From: Cytophagales bacterium | Lineage (GTDB): Bacteria > Bacteroidota > Bacteroidia > Cytophagales > Cyclobacteriaceae | Length of the DNA stretch: 27,387 nt | Reading direction: 5' to 3' | NCBI GenBank assembly: GCA_027317105.1 | Contig: DAHVFH010000080.1 | Coordinates: 1 to 27,387, forward strand | Part shown: positions 7,775 through 15,457 of the stretch, piece by piece | How positions within the stretch are numbered: the stretch's first letter is position 1 | How the letters are laid out: each line of letters starts with the position of its first letter | The notes under the pieces: generated by a model | Told to the model about the DNA's origin: nothing | The model's database searches: none | The model's input: only the letters and a program-made list of their open reading frames with translations | Made by a program: the position numbers and the translations under genes

Positions 7775-8743
7775 TTAATAACAGCTCAATTTCTCCATCA
7801 AATAATTCCTCACATAATCTTCCGTGCCCTCTTCAAGCGTGTGAAAAGGTTGTGAGTAGCCAATCGTTTTCAGTTTCTCCATGTTGGCTTCGGTAAAATA
7901 TTGATACTTGTCGCGAATATCAACTGGCGTGTCGATAAATTCGATGTCTGCCTTCTTTCCCATCGCTTTAAAAACAGATTTGGTAAGGTCCAGAAAGGTG
8001 CGTGCTTTGCCCGACCCCAAATTGTAAATCCCCGAATTTTTGCGGTGATGCATTAAAAATACACAAACGTCTACCACGTCTTTCACGTAAACAAAATCGC
8101 GCATTTGTTCGCCATCTTTAAATTCCGGATTGTGCGAACGGAATAATTTCATTTTATCCGTCATGCTAATCTGATTGAAGGCGTGCCAGATCACCGAAGC
8201 CATCCTTCCTTTATGGTATTCGTTTGGTCCGTATACATTGAAGAATTTTAATCCTGCCCAATAAAAAGGCTTTTCCTTCTGTTGGAGAGCCCACACATCA
8301 AAGTCTTGTTTTGATTGGCCATAAGGGTTGAGTGGTTTTAGCGAAGGGATTTTTGATTCGTCATCGTCATAACCAATTTCGCCAAGCCCATAAGTAGCGG
8401 CCGAAGAAGCGTAGACCAACGGAATCTGATATTGAATGCACCGTGTCCAAATATCTTTGGTATACTGGGTATTCATCCGATTGAGGAGCTTGGTATCAAA
8501 TTCTGAAGTATCCGTTTTTGCTCCAATATGGAAAATGAACTCCACTAATTCGTAATTCTTGTCAAGCCATGCCATGAAATAGTCTCGATCAACAAATTCC
8601 TTGATTTTGGCTCCAACTAAATTTTTTTCTTTGGCTGGATCGCCAAACTTATCTACCGCTATAATCGCATTAAAGTTGTCGTGATTGAGGCGTTTCACTA
8701 AACAACTCCCTATGAAGCCTGCGGTACCGGTTACAATGATCAT
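7775..8743 (-). CDS. hldD: ADP-L-glycero-D-manno-heptose 6-epimerase (HldD/RfaD)
   Basis: NAD(P)-dependent extended short-chain dehydrogenase that epimerises ADP-D-glycero-D-manno-heptose to the L,D form used in the LPS inner core. The Rossmann motif TGTAGFIG (G6xxG9xxG12) opens the protein. The catalytic set includes Ser113/114 (YASSAATYG), Tyr141 and Lys145 (YGQSK). The epimerase-specific FFNVYGPNEYHKGRMASV contains Lys178, the second catalytic base known in HldD. I chose the ATG at 8743 because it starts MIIVTGTAGF; an upstream TTG at 8782 would add 13 residues with no family counterpart. The gene is divergent from queD and convergent with the coiled-coil gene. HldD versus a generic nucleotide-sugar epimerase: the HKGRMASV motif favours HldD. 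Confidence 0.93.
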   Translation of the reverse strand: MIIVTGTAGFIGSCLVKRLNHDNFNAIIAVDKFGDPAKEKNLVGAKIKEFVDRDYFMAWLDKNYELVEFIFHIGAKTDTSEFDTKLLNRMNTQYTKDIWTRCIQYQIPLVYASSAATYGLGEIGYDDDESKIPSLKPLNPYGQSKQDFDVWALQQKEKPFYWAGLKFFNVYGPNEYHKGRMASVIWHAFNQISMTDKMKLFRSHNPEFKDGEQMRDFVYVKDVVDVCVFLMHHRKNSGIYNLGSGKARTFLDLTKSVFKAMGKKADIEFIDTPVDIRDKYQYFTEANMEKLKTIGYSQPFHTLEEGTEDYVRNYLMEKLSCY

Positions 8744-8822
8744 GGCCTTATTAGTTTGAGCTTCAAAAATAGAGTATTCCAATTGATCTCAATAAAGAAA
8801 TTATAGACTGAACTTCAAACGT

Positions 8823-8830
8823 TATATTTG
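8823..8830 (+). promoter_or_regulatory. -7 promoter element for queD-lpxB
   Basis: TATATTTG fits TAnnTTTG perfectly and ends 18 bases before the queD ATG. About 18-19 bases upstream there is only TTA in place of TTG, so the -33 is imperfect. It likely drives queD and lpxB together. Confidence 0.5.
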
Positions 8831-8848
8831 CGTTGATTTTCTGAAACT

Positions 8849-9268
8849 ATGATTTACGTCAGTCGCCAAGAACACTTTAACGCTGCCCATAAACTTTACA
8901 ACCCAGATTGGAGCAGAGAAAAGAATTATGAAGTATTTGGTCCATGTGCCAACGAAAACTGGCATGGTCATAATTATGATTTAATCGTTACCGTGAAAGG
9001 TTATACCGATCCTGAAACAGGATTTGTAATCGATTTAAAGAAGTTGAGCAACCTCATCAAAACCGAAGTCATTGAGAAACTAGATCATAAGAATCTCAAT
9101 CTTGACGTTTCGTTTATGAAAGGAAAAATGGCAAGCACGGAGATTCTGGTAAAAGAAATCTGGTCGATCTTAGAGCCAAAAATACCACCGATTACCAGCT
9201 TTGGGCAGTTGCATTCTGTGAAGTTGTATGAAACTCCTCGTAATTACGTGGAGTACTTGGGCGAATAA
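8849..9268 (+). CDS. queD: 6-carboxy-5,6,7,8-tetrahydropterin synthase / 6-pyruvoyl-tetrahydropterin synthase family (QueD)
   Basis: Converts dihydroneopterin triphosphate to 6-carboxytetrahydropterin for preQ0 synthesis, feeding QueE. Zn ligands: H14 (FNAAH), H39 and H41 (WHGHNY). Cys33 is the probable catalytic cysteine, LDHKNL carries the Asp/His dyad, and Glu in LYETPRNY holds the pterin. The Cys-to-HGH spacing is CX5HGH, as in animal PTPS, rather than CX3HGH as in many bacterial QueD proteins. Length 139 is normal. The gene is 12 bases upstream of lpxB. With queE in the same window the queuosine role is favoured; a true PTPS (biopterin-type) role is the alternative. Confidence 0.9.
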   Translation: MIYVSRQEHFNAAHKLYNPDWSREKNYEVFGPCANENWHGHNYDLIVTVKGYTDPETGFVIDLKKLSNLIKTEVIEKLDHKNLNLDVSFMKGKMASTEILVKEIWSILEPKIPPITSFGQLHSVKLYETPRNYVEYLGE

Positions 9269-9280
9269 AACATTGTAGTA

Positions 9281-10396
9281 ATGAAACTTTACATAGTAGC
9301 CGGAGAGCGCTCTGGCGATTTGCACGGAGGCAATTTGGTGAAGGCACTTAAAAACATCAACTCGGATATTAAGCTGCGCGGCTTTGGTGGTGATGAAATG
9401 CAGAAGGCAGGCGTAGATATTTTTGTGCACTATGAAAGACTGGCCTTTATGGGGTTCATTTCCTTGTTGACCAAGACATTCACCATCTTTAAATACATTG
9501 CTTTATGTAAAAATGATATCGTTGAATTTAAACCTGATGCTGTCATCCTGATAGACTATGGTGGTTTTAATACACGGATCGCAAAATTTGCTAGACCAAA
9601 AGGTATTAAGGTCTTCTATTACATTCCACCTAAAGTTTGGGCGTGGTATCAAGATCGTGCCATCGGGCTTAAGAAATGTGTTGACCGCATGTTTGTTATC
9701 CTTCCTTTCGAGAAGAGATTTTATAAGGAGAAAGTAAATTGGGAAGTTGATTATGTGGGCAACCCTGTACTTGATGCCATTAAATCCTTTAAGGCTGATC
9801 CTGAATTTTTAAATAAAAACGGAGTTGATAAAAGTAGAAAGATTGTGGCGCTGCTTCCTGGAAGCCGTAAAATGGAATTGAAACTCATTGTGCCGTTAAT
9901 GGCCGAAGTGGCGAAAAGAAATCCTGAGATTCAATTCGTAGTGGCCGCAGTGAATAATTTAGGAAAAGATCTTTACCAAGATTTGGAAGACAAAGCAAAT
10001 GTAAAATTTGTGTACGAGGCCTCTTATGATCTTCTTTCTGTAGCCGATGCAGCTATTGTAACTTCGGGAACAGCCACTTTGGAGACCGGAATTTTCAAAG
10101 TCCCGCAAGTGGTGGTGTATAAAATGGGAAGCATGGAGTTTACGGTCGTTCGCAGCTTAGTGAAAGTCAAGTTCATTTCCTTGATCAACTTAATTGCCAA
10201 TAAAGAGGTGATTAAAGAGTTGATTCAAAATGAGGCTTTTCCTGAAAGGGTCAGCCAAGAGCTTGAATTGCTATTAGCTAAAGGTAATTACCGCTCGACA
10301 ATGGTAGAAGAATACCACAACATTTTTAGAGCTTTGGATACTGGTTCAGCCTCTGAAAATACAGCCAATCTAATGTTGAAATACTTGCAGGGTTAA
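9281..10396 (+). CDS. lpxB: Lipid-A-disaccharide synthase (LpxB)
   Basis: GT19-family glycosyltransferase joining UDP-2,3-diacylglucosamine and lipid X into the lipid A disaccharide at the inner membrane. The N-terminal VAGERSGDLHGGNL, the YYIPPKVWAW segment, FEKRFYKEKVNWEVDYVGNP and the donor-binding LLPGSRKMEL and TSGTATLE are all typical of LpxB. 371 residues is the family length. It follows queD by 12 bases and converges on clpX, with the two stop codons overlapping in the tetranucleotide TTAA. Secure identification. Confidence 0.96.
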   Translation: MKLYIVAGERSGDLHGGNLVKALKNINSDIKLRGFGGDEMQKAGVDIFVHYERLAFMGFISLLTKTFTIFKYIALCKNDIVEFKPDAVILIDYGGFNTRIAKFARPKGIKVFYYIPPKVWAWYQDRAIGLKKCVDRMFVILPFEKRFYKEKVNWEVDYVGNPVLDAIKSFKADPEFLNKNGVDKSRKIVALLPGSRKMELKLIVPLMAEVAKRNPEIQFVVAAVNNLGKDLYQDLEDKANVKFVYEASYDLLSVADAAIVTSGTATLETGIFKVPQVVVYKMGSMEFTVVRSLVKVKFISLINLIANKEVIKELIQNEAFPERVSQELELLLAKGNYRSTMVEEYHNIFRALDTGSASENTANLMLKYLQG

Positions 10397-11628
10397 GCAA
10401 CCTTCAACTTACTATAATGCGATTTGCTGAATTTTTCTTCCGCATAAGTGCGGTTGATTATTAATTTGTCAATATTCTTTTCTGACGGCAGTTCAAACAT
10501 TGCATCGTTTATAATGGCCTCACAGACCGAGCGAAGACCACGTGCTCCCAGCTTGTATTCCATTGCCTTTTCCACAATATAATCCAGCGCTCCTTCTTTA
10601 AATTCAACCTCTATGTTCTCCATTTCAAACAACTTTTTGTATTGCTTGATCAAGGCGTTTTTGGGTTCAGTTAATATTTTGCGCAAGGCCAAATGATCTA
10701 GGGGATTCAAATATGAAATGACTGGCAGACGGCCAATCAATTCAGGGATCAACCCAAATGTTTTTAAATCTTGTGCTGAAACAAATTGCAATAAGTTATC
10801 CTTATCAATTTCACTTGGGCTCATGCTATCTGCACTTGCTGCGAAACCAAGCGGTCTGGTATTTAATCTGCGACCAATCACTCTGGACATTCCTTCAAAA
10901 GCGCCCCCGCAGATAAATAAAATATTTTCGGTATTCACCGTAATCATCTTTTGGTCGGGATGTTTACGGCCGCCTTGAGGCGGGACATTTACGACCGTTC
11001 CTTCCAACAACTTCAGTAAGGCTTGTTGCACACCTTCTCCACTCACATCCCGAGTAATGGACGGGTTATCTGATTTGCGTGCGATTTTATCGATTTCATC
11101 AATGTAAATTATGCCTCGTTCGGCTGCTTCCGTATTGTAATCTGCAGCTTGAAGCAAACGAGTTAAAATGCTTTCCACATCTTCCCCTACGTAACCAGCC
11201 TCGGTAAGTACGGTGGCATCGGCAATGCAGAAAGGAACTTGGAGGAGTTTGGCCAAGGTGCGGGCGAGATAGGTCTTTCCTGTACCGGTTTCACCCACCA
11301 TGATGATATTCGATTTTTCTATCAGGATGTCGGTATCGATTTTGCGCTGCGTCAGGCGTTTGTAATGATTATAGACTGCCACGCTCATTACACGTTTCGC
11401 AGCATCTTGTCCGATCACATATTCATCAAGAAATTTTTTGATTTCACGAGGTTTAATCAACTTGAAGTTGGGCAAGCTACCCGCTTCAACTTTATTCTTT
11501 TTCTCCTCGGTTAAGATTTGGTTTGCCTGCGTCACACATTTGTCGCAAATATGCGCGTGAATGCCTGAGATCATTAGATCTACATCTTTTTTATCTCGTC
11601 CACAAAAAGAACAGGTTACCTCTGCCAT
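10393..11628 (-). CDS. clpX: ATP-dependent Clp protease ATP-binding subunit ClpX
   Basis: AAA+ unfoldase that recognises tagged substrates and feeds them to ClpP. The N-terminal zinc-binding domain has C6, C9, C28 and C31 (CSFC...CDKC). Walker A is GETGTGKT (112-119), the pore loop GYVG is at 145-148, and Walker B is IIYIDE (173-178). The C-terminal small domain with KLGARGLRS is complete. 411 residues is normal. It lies 91 bases after clpP in the same direction, with its own -7-like element at 11671-11678. Its stop codon overlaps the convergent lpxB stop. Confidence 0.97.
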   Translation of the reverse strand: MAEVTCSFCGRDKKDVDLMISGIHAHICDKCVTQANQILTEEKKNKVEAGSLPNFKLIKPREIKKFLDEYVIGQDAAKRVMSVAVYNHYKRLTQRKIDTDILIEKSNIIMVGETGTGKTYLARTLAKLLQVPFCIADATVLTEAGYVGEDVESILTRLLQAADYNTEAAERGIIYIDEIDKIARKSDNPSITRDVSGEGVQQALLKLLEGTVVNVPPQGGRKHPDQKMITVNTENILFICGGAFEGMSRVIGRRLNTRPLGFAASADSMSPSEIDKDNLLQFVSAQDLKTFGLIPELIGRLPVISYLNPLDHLALRKILTEPKNALIKQYKKLFEMENIEVEFKEGALDYIVEKAMEYKLGARGLRSVCEAIINDAMFELPSEKNIDKLIINRTYAEEKFSKSHYSKLKVA

Positions 11629-11670
11629 GATTTTTTATTTGTCAATAAGGAATGTTACCCTTTGAAAACA

Positions 11671-11678
11671 CAAAAGTA
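11671..11678 (-). promoter_or_regulatory. Candidate -7 promoter element for clpX
   Basis: Read on the minus strand, TACTTTTG fits TAnnTTTG and lies 42 bases before the clpX ATG. No TTG is present at the usual 18-19 base spacing (TTGACC is 12 bases away), so this is a partial match. It would let clpX be made apart from clpP. Confidence 0.35.
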
Positions 11679-11719
11679 CTTATTATTGGTCAATCGGCCA
11701 TAAGGATCAAATTGCTTAA

Positions 11720-12415
11720 TTATTTCTTGGCGCGTTCCAAAACTTCATCAATCAACCCATATTCCTTGGCTTCGGCTGCCCTCATCCAAAAATCGCGATC
11801 TGAATCTTTTTCAATTTTTTCGTAGGTCTGACCACTGTGTTTGGAAAGTATGTTATAAAGATCTTTTTTCAGTTCCAGGGTTTGTTTCATGCTAATCTCC
11901 ATATCGGATGATGTTCCTTGCATGCCCGCAGAAGGTTGATGGATCATGACACGCGCATGGGGCAAGCCTGAACGCTTTTTGTTGGCGCCAGCGGCCAGCA
12001 ATACAGCTCCCATGGATGCGGCCATTCCGGTGCAAATGGTGGCCACATCCGGGTTTACATATTGCATGGTATCATAAATACCGAGGCCAGCATAGACCGA
12101 TCCTCCGGGGCTGTTGATGTACATGATAATATCTTTCTTTGGATCTGATGATTCCAAAAACAAGAGTTGTGCAGTAATCACGTTGGCGACATAATCGTCA
12201 ACTGCAGTTCCAAAAAAGATAATCCGGTCAGCCATAAGGCGCGAAAACACGTCAATTACTGTGGCGCGCATCTGGCGTTCTTCCACAACATTAGGCGTCA
12301 TGCCGATCACGGTGTTAATGCCCTCGTTCATGTGTTTGGCGTAGCTATCCAGTGCATTTCCGCTCATGCCCATGTGATGTACTGCGTATTTGCGAAATTC
12401 GTTGTGATTATTCAT
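11720..12415 (-). CDS. clpP: ATP-dependent Clp protease proteolytic subunit ClpP
   Basis: Serine peptidase forming the tetradecameric Clp barrel. The catalytic triad is complete: Ser134 in GMAASMGA, His159 in VMIHQPSAG, Asp208 in DSDRDFW (same spacing from His as E. coli H122-D171). The family motifs DIIMYINSPGGSVYAGL and IYDTMQ are present. At 231 residues it has an N-terminal extension of some 30-40 residues (propeptide-like), usual in Bacteroidota. It is followed by clpX and preceded by a degraded toxin-antitoxin pair that separates it from tig. Confidence 0.96.
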   Translation of the reverse strand: MNNHNEFRKYAVHHMGMSGNALDSYAKHMNEGINTVIGMTPNVVEERQMRATVIDVFSRLMADRIIFFGTAVDDYVANVITAQLLFLESSDPKKDIIMYINSPGGSVYAGLGIYDTMQYVNPDVATICTGMAASMGAVLLAAGANKKRSGLPHARVMIHQPSAGMQGTSSDMEISMKQTLELKKDLYNILSKHSGQTYEKIEKDSDRDFWMRAAEAKEYGLIDEVLERAKK

Positions 12416-12471
12416 AGTGTTAGTATTTATTTCGTAGTCGATCTTTCAATACGTTTATTGTAAATATCTGA

Positions 12472-12799
12472 TTAAGGAATTGATTTAAAAATAGAAGACA
12501 ATTCTTGGTCTGAAATAGTTTCCTTTTCCAATTTATCATAGATGGCACTAAGGTAAACTTTAGTACGGATTACTTTTACATAAGTAACTACTCGCGCCCC
12601 GCCCGATTTTCCCTTCACCTTTGCTTTTTACAGCAAGACGGATTTTGTAAAAGTTATTTTTTAGGGGTACACCTTGATCCGGGTTAACCTTTAGGCGCTT
12701 GGCTAAATCAGATATCTCCAATTTAGGGGAAGGATATTTCTTGATTAACCTTTTGGCCTGCTTGTCAAAAAGTGAAATTGAAAAAACTTTATAGCTCAT
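12472..12799 (-). pseudogene. RelE/ParE-family toxin gene, frameshifted
   Basis: The frame from 12799 reads MSYKVFSISLFDKQAKRLIKKYPS..., then LKNNFYKIRLAVKSKGEGK, and ends early after 79 residues at 12560. Removing one A from the AAAA run (T run at 12607-12610 on the + strand) restores the family sequence KSGGARVVTYVKVIR, then VYLSAIYDKLEKETISDQEL, ending in SIFKSIP at a TAA at 12472-12474, about 108 residues in all. The lost C-terminal half holds the core beta strands, so the short product is probably inactive. It overlaps the antitoxin gene by 11 bases, the usual type II layout. A sequencing error in a homopolymer or a programmed frameshift are alternatives. Confidence 0.8.
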
Positions 12800-13022
12800 T
12801 CAGAAATTCCTCTATAGGACGAGCTTTCAGTTTTCCTTTTTCTATCTGAACTAATTCATTAAAGGTCGTCTTCAACTCATTGACTAATTTCCTTTTTGAG
12901 GCATTTTCAGTGTTTGAGTCCTTTAGTATGTTTATCTTTTTTTCAAGTAATGCCCATTCCTGGATCGGAATAAACACACCAGCGGGGTTACCTTTACCAT
13001 CTTCAATAACTTGAACTTTCAT
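12789..13022 (-). CDS. Type II antitoxin-like protein paired with RelE/ParE toxin
   Basis: 77-residue protein: MKVQVIEDGKGNPAGVFIPI at the N-terminus looks like the beta-rich DNA-binding or dimer part of a Phd-like antitoxin, followed by a charged helical tail (KRKLVNELKTTFNELVQIEK) that would wrap the toxin. It lies directly upstream of and overlaps the frameshifted toxin. The gene is intact. It sits 39 bases after tig and in the same direction, so it may ride on tig transcription. The exact antitoxin family is uncertain. Confidence 0.7.
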   Translation of the reverse strand: MKVQVIEDGKGNPAGVFIPIQEWALLEKKINILKDSNTENASKRKLVNELKTTFNELVQIEKGKLKARPIEEFLNEL

Positions 13023-13061
13023 GCTTCAAGGTAACAATTTTTACAAACATTGGTTCCGCTA

Positions 13062-14411
13062 TCAATGCTTGTGTGACTCAGCGATTTTCTTGAATTCTTC
13101 TAAACTGACTGGTTTTTCCTGAATCGTGATGTTTTCCTTTATTACTGTAAGGATTTTATCGTGCCGAAGCTGGTTGTAAGTGCGCACGTAGTTCTCACCT
13201 TTGCCATCTTTGCCTGCCAGATAATTGGAAACAATACCATCAAATTTGTCGCCTAATTGATCGGCTATTGCCGCACCTCCAAATTGATCAAGGATCACCT
13301 GTTTGGCTTTCTCGCGAACATCTGCTTCTTCTATTTTAATTTCTTTCTCGTCAGCGATCTTATTTTTTATAAGATCCCATTTTATGGAATCGCGATAAGC
13401 CGAAAATTCTTTTTCCAGTACCTCATCAGTCACCTGACCTTGACTTGTCGCTTTCAGCCAGGTTTTCAAGAATCCCTCTGGCATATTAATTTTAGTGTGG
13501 TCAACATAATAATGCTGGATCTCGTGTTCAAGTAAATGTTGCGTCTCGCGTCCGTAATTTGCCGATATCGTCTCTTTGATCTTGCCCATAAAGGCTTCTT
13601 CCGTGGTTACTACATCTTTGCCGAAAACTTGATCGAACAATTCTTGATCGATTTGAACGGGCTCAATACGGTTTATATTGGTCACTTTGAACGTATAAGT
13701 GCCGATGGCTGCTTTTGCTTCTTCTTCGGTTGTATTCAGCAACTGAGCGATGGCTTCGGCATCATTTAATATTTGCTGGACATCAAATTCAACCGTGTCC
13801 TCTTTTTTCAATCCAATGAACTTTTTTTGTTCCCCTTTTTCAACCTGCTCGATGCGCAAATAAGAGCCTTGTTTTTCTTCGGCTCCCACCTTGTTAATCT
13901 CCCCAAAAAGGTTGTCACCCGCTTCACTTACCTCTGGGTTGGTGCGTTTGCCGTACCTGCGTTTGATGTCCTCAAGGGTTTCATCTATAACCTTTTGGTC
14001 AATCTCTATGGGGTGGGAGGTCACTTGAACTTTTTTAGAAAGGTCAGCAGCGAAATCCTCAACCAAGCCGATTTGAAATTCGAACTCAAAGTCCTTTTGA
14101 AAATCCCAATCGATCGTGCGTGTCTTCGCTTCATTAGGAAGCGGATCGCCCAGGACACGAAGATTATTGTTTTTGATGTAATCTGAAACGGAATGAGAGA
14201 TGAGGTGGTTTACTTCTTCAACCAAAATGCCTTTGCCATACATTTTCCGAATCACACCTGCAGGCACTTTACCTTGACGAAACCCTTTAATAGTAGCTTT
14301 ACGGGCGTAATCACGTACTTTTTCTTCGACTTTGGGCTGGTAGTCACTTTCGGTCAATTGAATTTTGATAAGGCCGTCTGTTGTGCTTTGTTTATCTAAT
14401 GTAATGTTCAC
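13062..14411 (-). CDS. tig: Trigger factor, ribosome-associated chaperone
   Basis: Binds at the ribosome exit tunnel and shields nascent chains. The ribosome-binding signature GFRQGKVP is at 43-50 (E. coli GFRxGxxP). A central FKBP-like domain spans about 150-245 (starts GDNLFGEINKV) and a long helical C-terminal domain follows to residue 449, ending with His-rich SHKH. Length is typical. A strong promoter match precedes it (14432-14460). The order tig, [toxin-antitoxin], clpP, clpX on one strand mirrors the conserved tig-clpP-clpX cluster of many bacteria. Confidence 0.95.
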   Translation of the reverse strand: MNITLDKQSTTDGLIKIQLTESDYQPKVEEKVRDYARKATIKGFRQGKVPAGVIRKMYGKGILVEEVNHLISHSVSDYIKNNNLRVLGDPLPNEAKTRTIDWDFQKDFEFEFQIGLVEDFAADLSKKVQVTSHPIEIDQKVIDETLEDIKRRYGKRTNPEVSEAGDNLFGEINKVGAEEKQGSYLRIEQVEKGEQKKFIGLKKEDTVEFDVQQILNDAEAIAQLLNTTEEEAKAAIGTYTFKVTNINRIEPVQIDQELFDQVFGKDVVTTEEAFMGKIKETISANYGRETQHLLEHEIQHYYVDHTKINMPEGFLKTWLKATSQGQVTDEVLEKEFSAYRDSIKWDLIKNKIADEKEIKIEEADVREKAKQVILDQFGGAAIADQLGDKFDGIVSNYLAGKDGKGENYVRTYNQLRHDKILTVIKENITIQEKPVSLEEFKKIAESHKH

Positions 14412-14417
14412 GATATT

Positions 14418-14445
14418 AAAAATTACGAATTCAAAATTACGAATT
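14418..14445. repeat. 14-bp tandem direct repeat upstream of tig
   Basis: AAAATTACGAATT recurs with a 14-base period (14418-14431, 14432-14445; first base differs). On the minus strand the copy farther from tig contains the tig -7 element TAATTTTG; the other has TAATTTTT. Confidence 0.65.
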
Positions 14446-14460
14446 ACAGATTGCGTTCAA
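14432..14460 (-). promoter_or_regulatory. Promoter of tig (TTG - 18 nt - TAATTTTG)
   Basis: On the minus strand TTG (14460-14458), an 18-base spacer and TAATTTTG (14439-14432) match the Bacteroidota -33/-7 promoter. The -7 element ends 20 bases before the tig ATG. The identical layout occurs at 26829-26857 before the ABC ATPase. Confidence 0.6.
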
Positions 14461-14490
14461 TTTTGAAATATTGAATCTGCAATCTGTAAT
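14443..14490 (-). terminator. Long stem-loop downstream of tRNA-Leu
   Basis: Perfect 12-base arms ATTACAGATTGC (14443-14454) and GCAATCTGTAAT (14479-14490), extended inward by a near-match GTTCAAT/ATTGAAT with a small bulge. It begins 8 bases after the 3' end of the tRNA and could terminate or process its transcript. The tig -33 element lies in its loop-proximal part. Confidence 0.5.
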
Positions 14491-14497
14491 CAAAATG

Positions 14498-14579
14498 TGC
14501 GCATGGAGGGACTCGAACCCCCACGCCTTTCGGCACCAGATCCTAAGTCTGGCACGGCTACCAATTACGCCACATGCGC
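14498..14579 (-). tRNA. tRNA-Leu (anticodon UAG)
   Basis: 82-nt class II tRNA. The acceptor stem GCGCATG pairs with CATGCGC over all seven bases, with A73 as discriminator (the Leu identity base). The anticodon arm CCAGA-CTTAGGA-TCTGG has anticodon TAG (reads CUA/CUN). The long variable arm TGCCGAAAGGCGT and T arm GGGGG-TTCGAGT-CCCTC are intact. CCA is not encoded. A -7-like element TAAATTTG lies 29 bases upstream. Confidence 0.96.
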
Positions 14580-14608
14580 GAAAAAGCCTTTTCATCAAAA
14601 AGGGATCG

Positions 14609-14616
14609 CAAATTTA
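14609..14616 (-). promoter_or_regulatory. -7 promoter element for tRNA-Leu
   Basis: Minus strand TAAATTTG fits TAnnTTTG exactly, 29 bases before the tRNA 5' end. At the -33 position there is TTA/TTT rather than TTG. Confidence 0.5.
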
Positions 14617-14659
14617 GGGATTATTCGTTACTATTAAAGTTCTTATTGAAAATTGCTTA

Positions 14660-15391
14660 ATGACAGTTCAAAACCATTATGATTCTCACCTTGCCCGGTT
14701 TTACGAATGGATGGTGGGCGATTTTGACACTAAGCAAAAAGAACAGCAAGAATATTTTGTTCGAAATGACATTAAGCCTCTTCAAAATGGGATTGCAATC
14801 GACCTTGGTGCGGGCCACGGCCTTCAATCGGTCTCTTTGGCCAACCTTGGGTTTAAGGTAAAGGCTATTGACTTTAATGATCACTTGCTCGAAAGCCTTA
14901 GGTTTCGGGGTACGAAGCTTGGGATAAAAGTTGTTCATCAAAGTTTATTGGCGGAAGAAAATTTCAGTGAACAAGCGGAGGTGATCGTTTGTATGGGAGA
15001 CACAATTGCCCACCTGGACTCCTTCGATCAAATCCGATTGTTTTTTGCCAGTTGCCGAGATGGTTTGCTACAAAATGGAAAATTGATTTTGTCCTATCGC
15101 GATTATGGTATTGAACTTACGGAAAATCAACGTTTTATTCCCGTTAAGGCTGATGAAGATAAAATACTCACTTGTTTTTTGGAATATTTCGGTGATCGCG
15201 TAAGAGTGACCGATCTCTTGCACGAACAGATAAATGGCCAATGGGTTCAGAAAGCGAGTTCTTATTTTAAGATTCGGATCAGCAATTCAATAATTGAGCA
15301 AATGATAAAGGAAGTTGGACTTGAAATATTGAAAACGGAAAATATGCAACGTATGAATTATTTGGTGGCACAAAAGTCCACTTCCATCTAA
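14660..15391 (+). CDS. Class I SAM-dependent methyltransferase
   Basis: 243-residue cytoplasmic protein with the SAM-binding motif I IDLGAGHGLQSV (D48-G54 and beyond), acidic KAIDFND ending motif II (Asp after beta-2), and CMGDTIAHLDSF as motif IV. The remaining domain resembles small-molecule or unknown-substrate methyltransferases; the substrate cannot be inferred. It is a single gene, divergent from tRNA-Leu and followed after 66 bases by a broken toxin-antitoxin pair, so there is no informative operon partner. Confidence 0.85.
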   Translation: MTVQNHYDSHLARFYEWMVGDFDTKQKEQQEYFVRNDIKPLQNGIAIDLGAGHGLQSVSLANLGFKVKAIDFNDHLLESLRFRGTKLGIKVVHQSLLAEENFSEQAEVIVCMGDTIAHLDSFDQIRLFFASCRDGLLQNGKLILSYRDYGIELTENQRFIPVKADEDKILTCFLEYFGDRVRVTDLLHEQINGQWVQKASSYFKIRISNSIIEQMIKEVGLEILKTENMQRMNYLVAQKSTSI

Positions 15392-15457
15392 ACCTTTACG
15401 TAAGTATTTTTTAGGTTTTGATAAAATGAAGTAAATTGTCTCCCTAACAAAAGAAAG

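Noticed and set aside
13043..13072. Hairpin across the tig stop codon (ACAAACATTG / CAATGCTTGT)
   Set aside because: One mismatch in DNA (a G-U pair in the minus-strand RNA), and no U run follows on either strand, so it is not a good terminator; I could not support a function.
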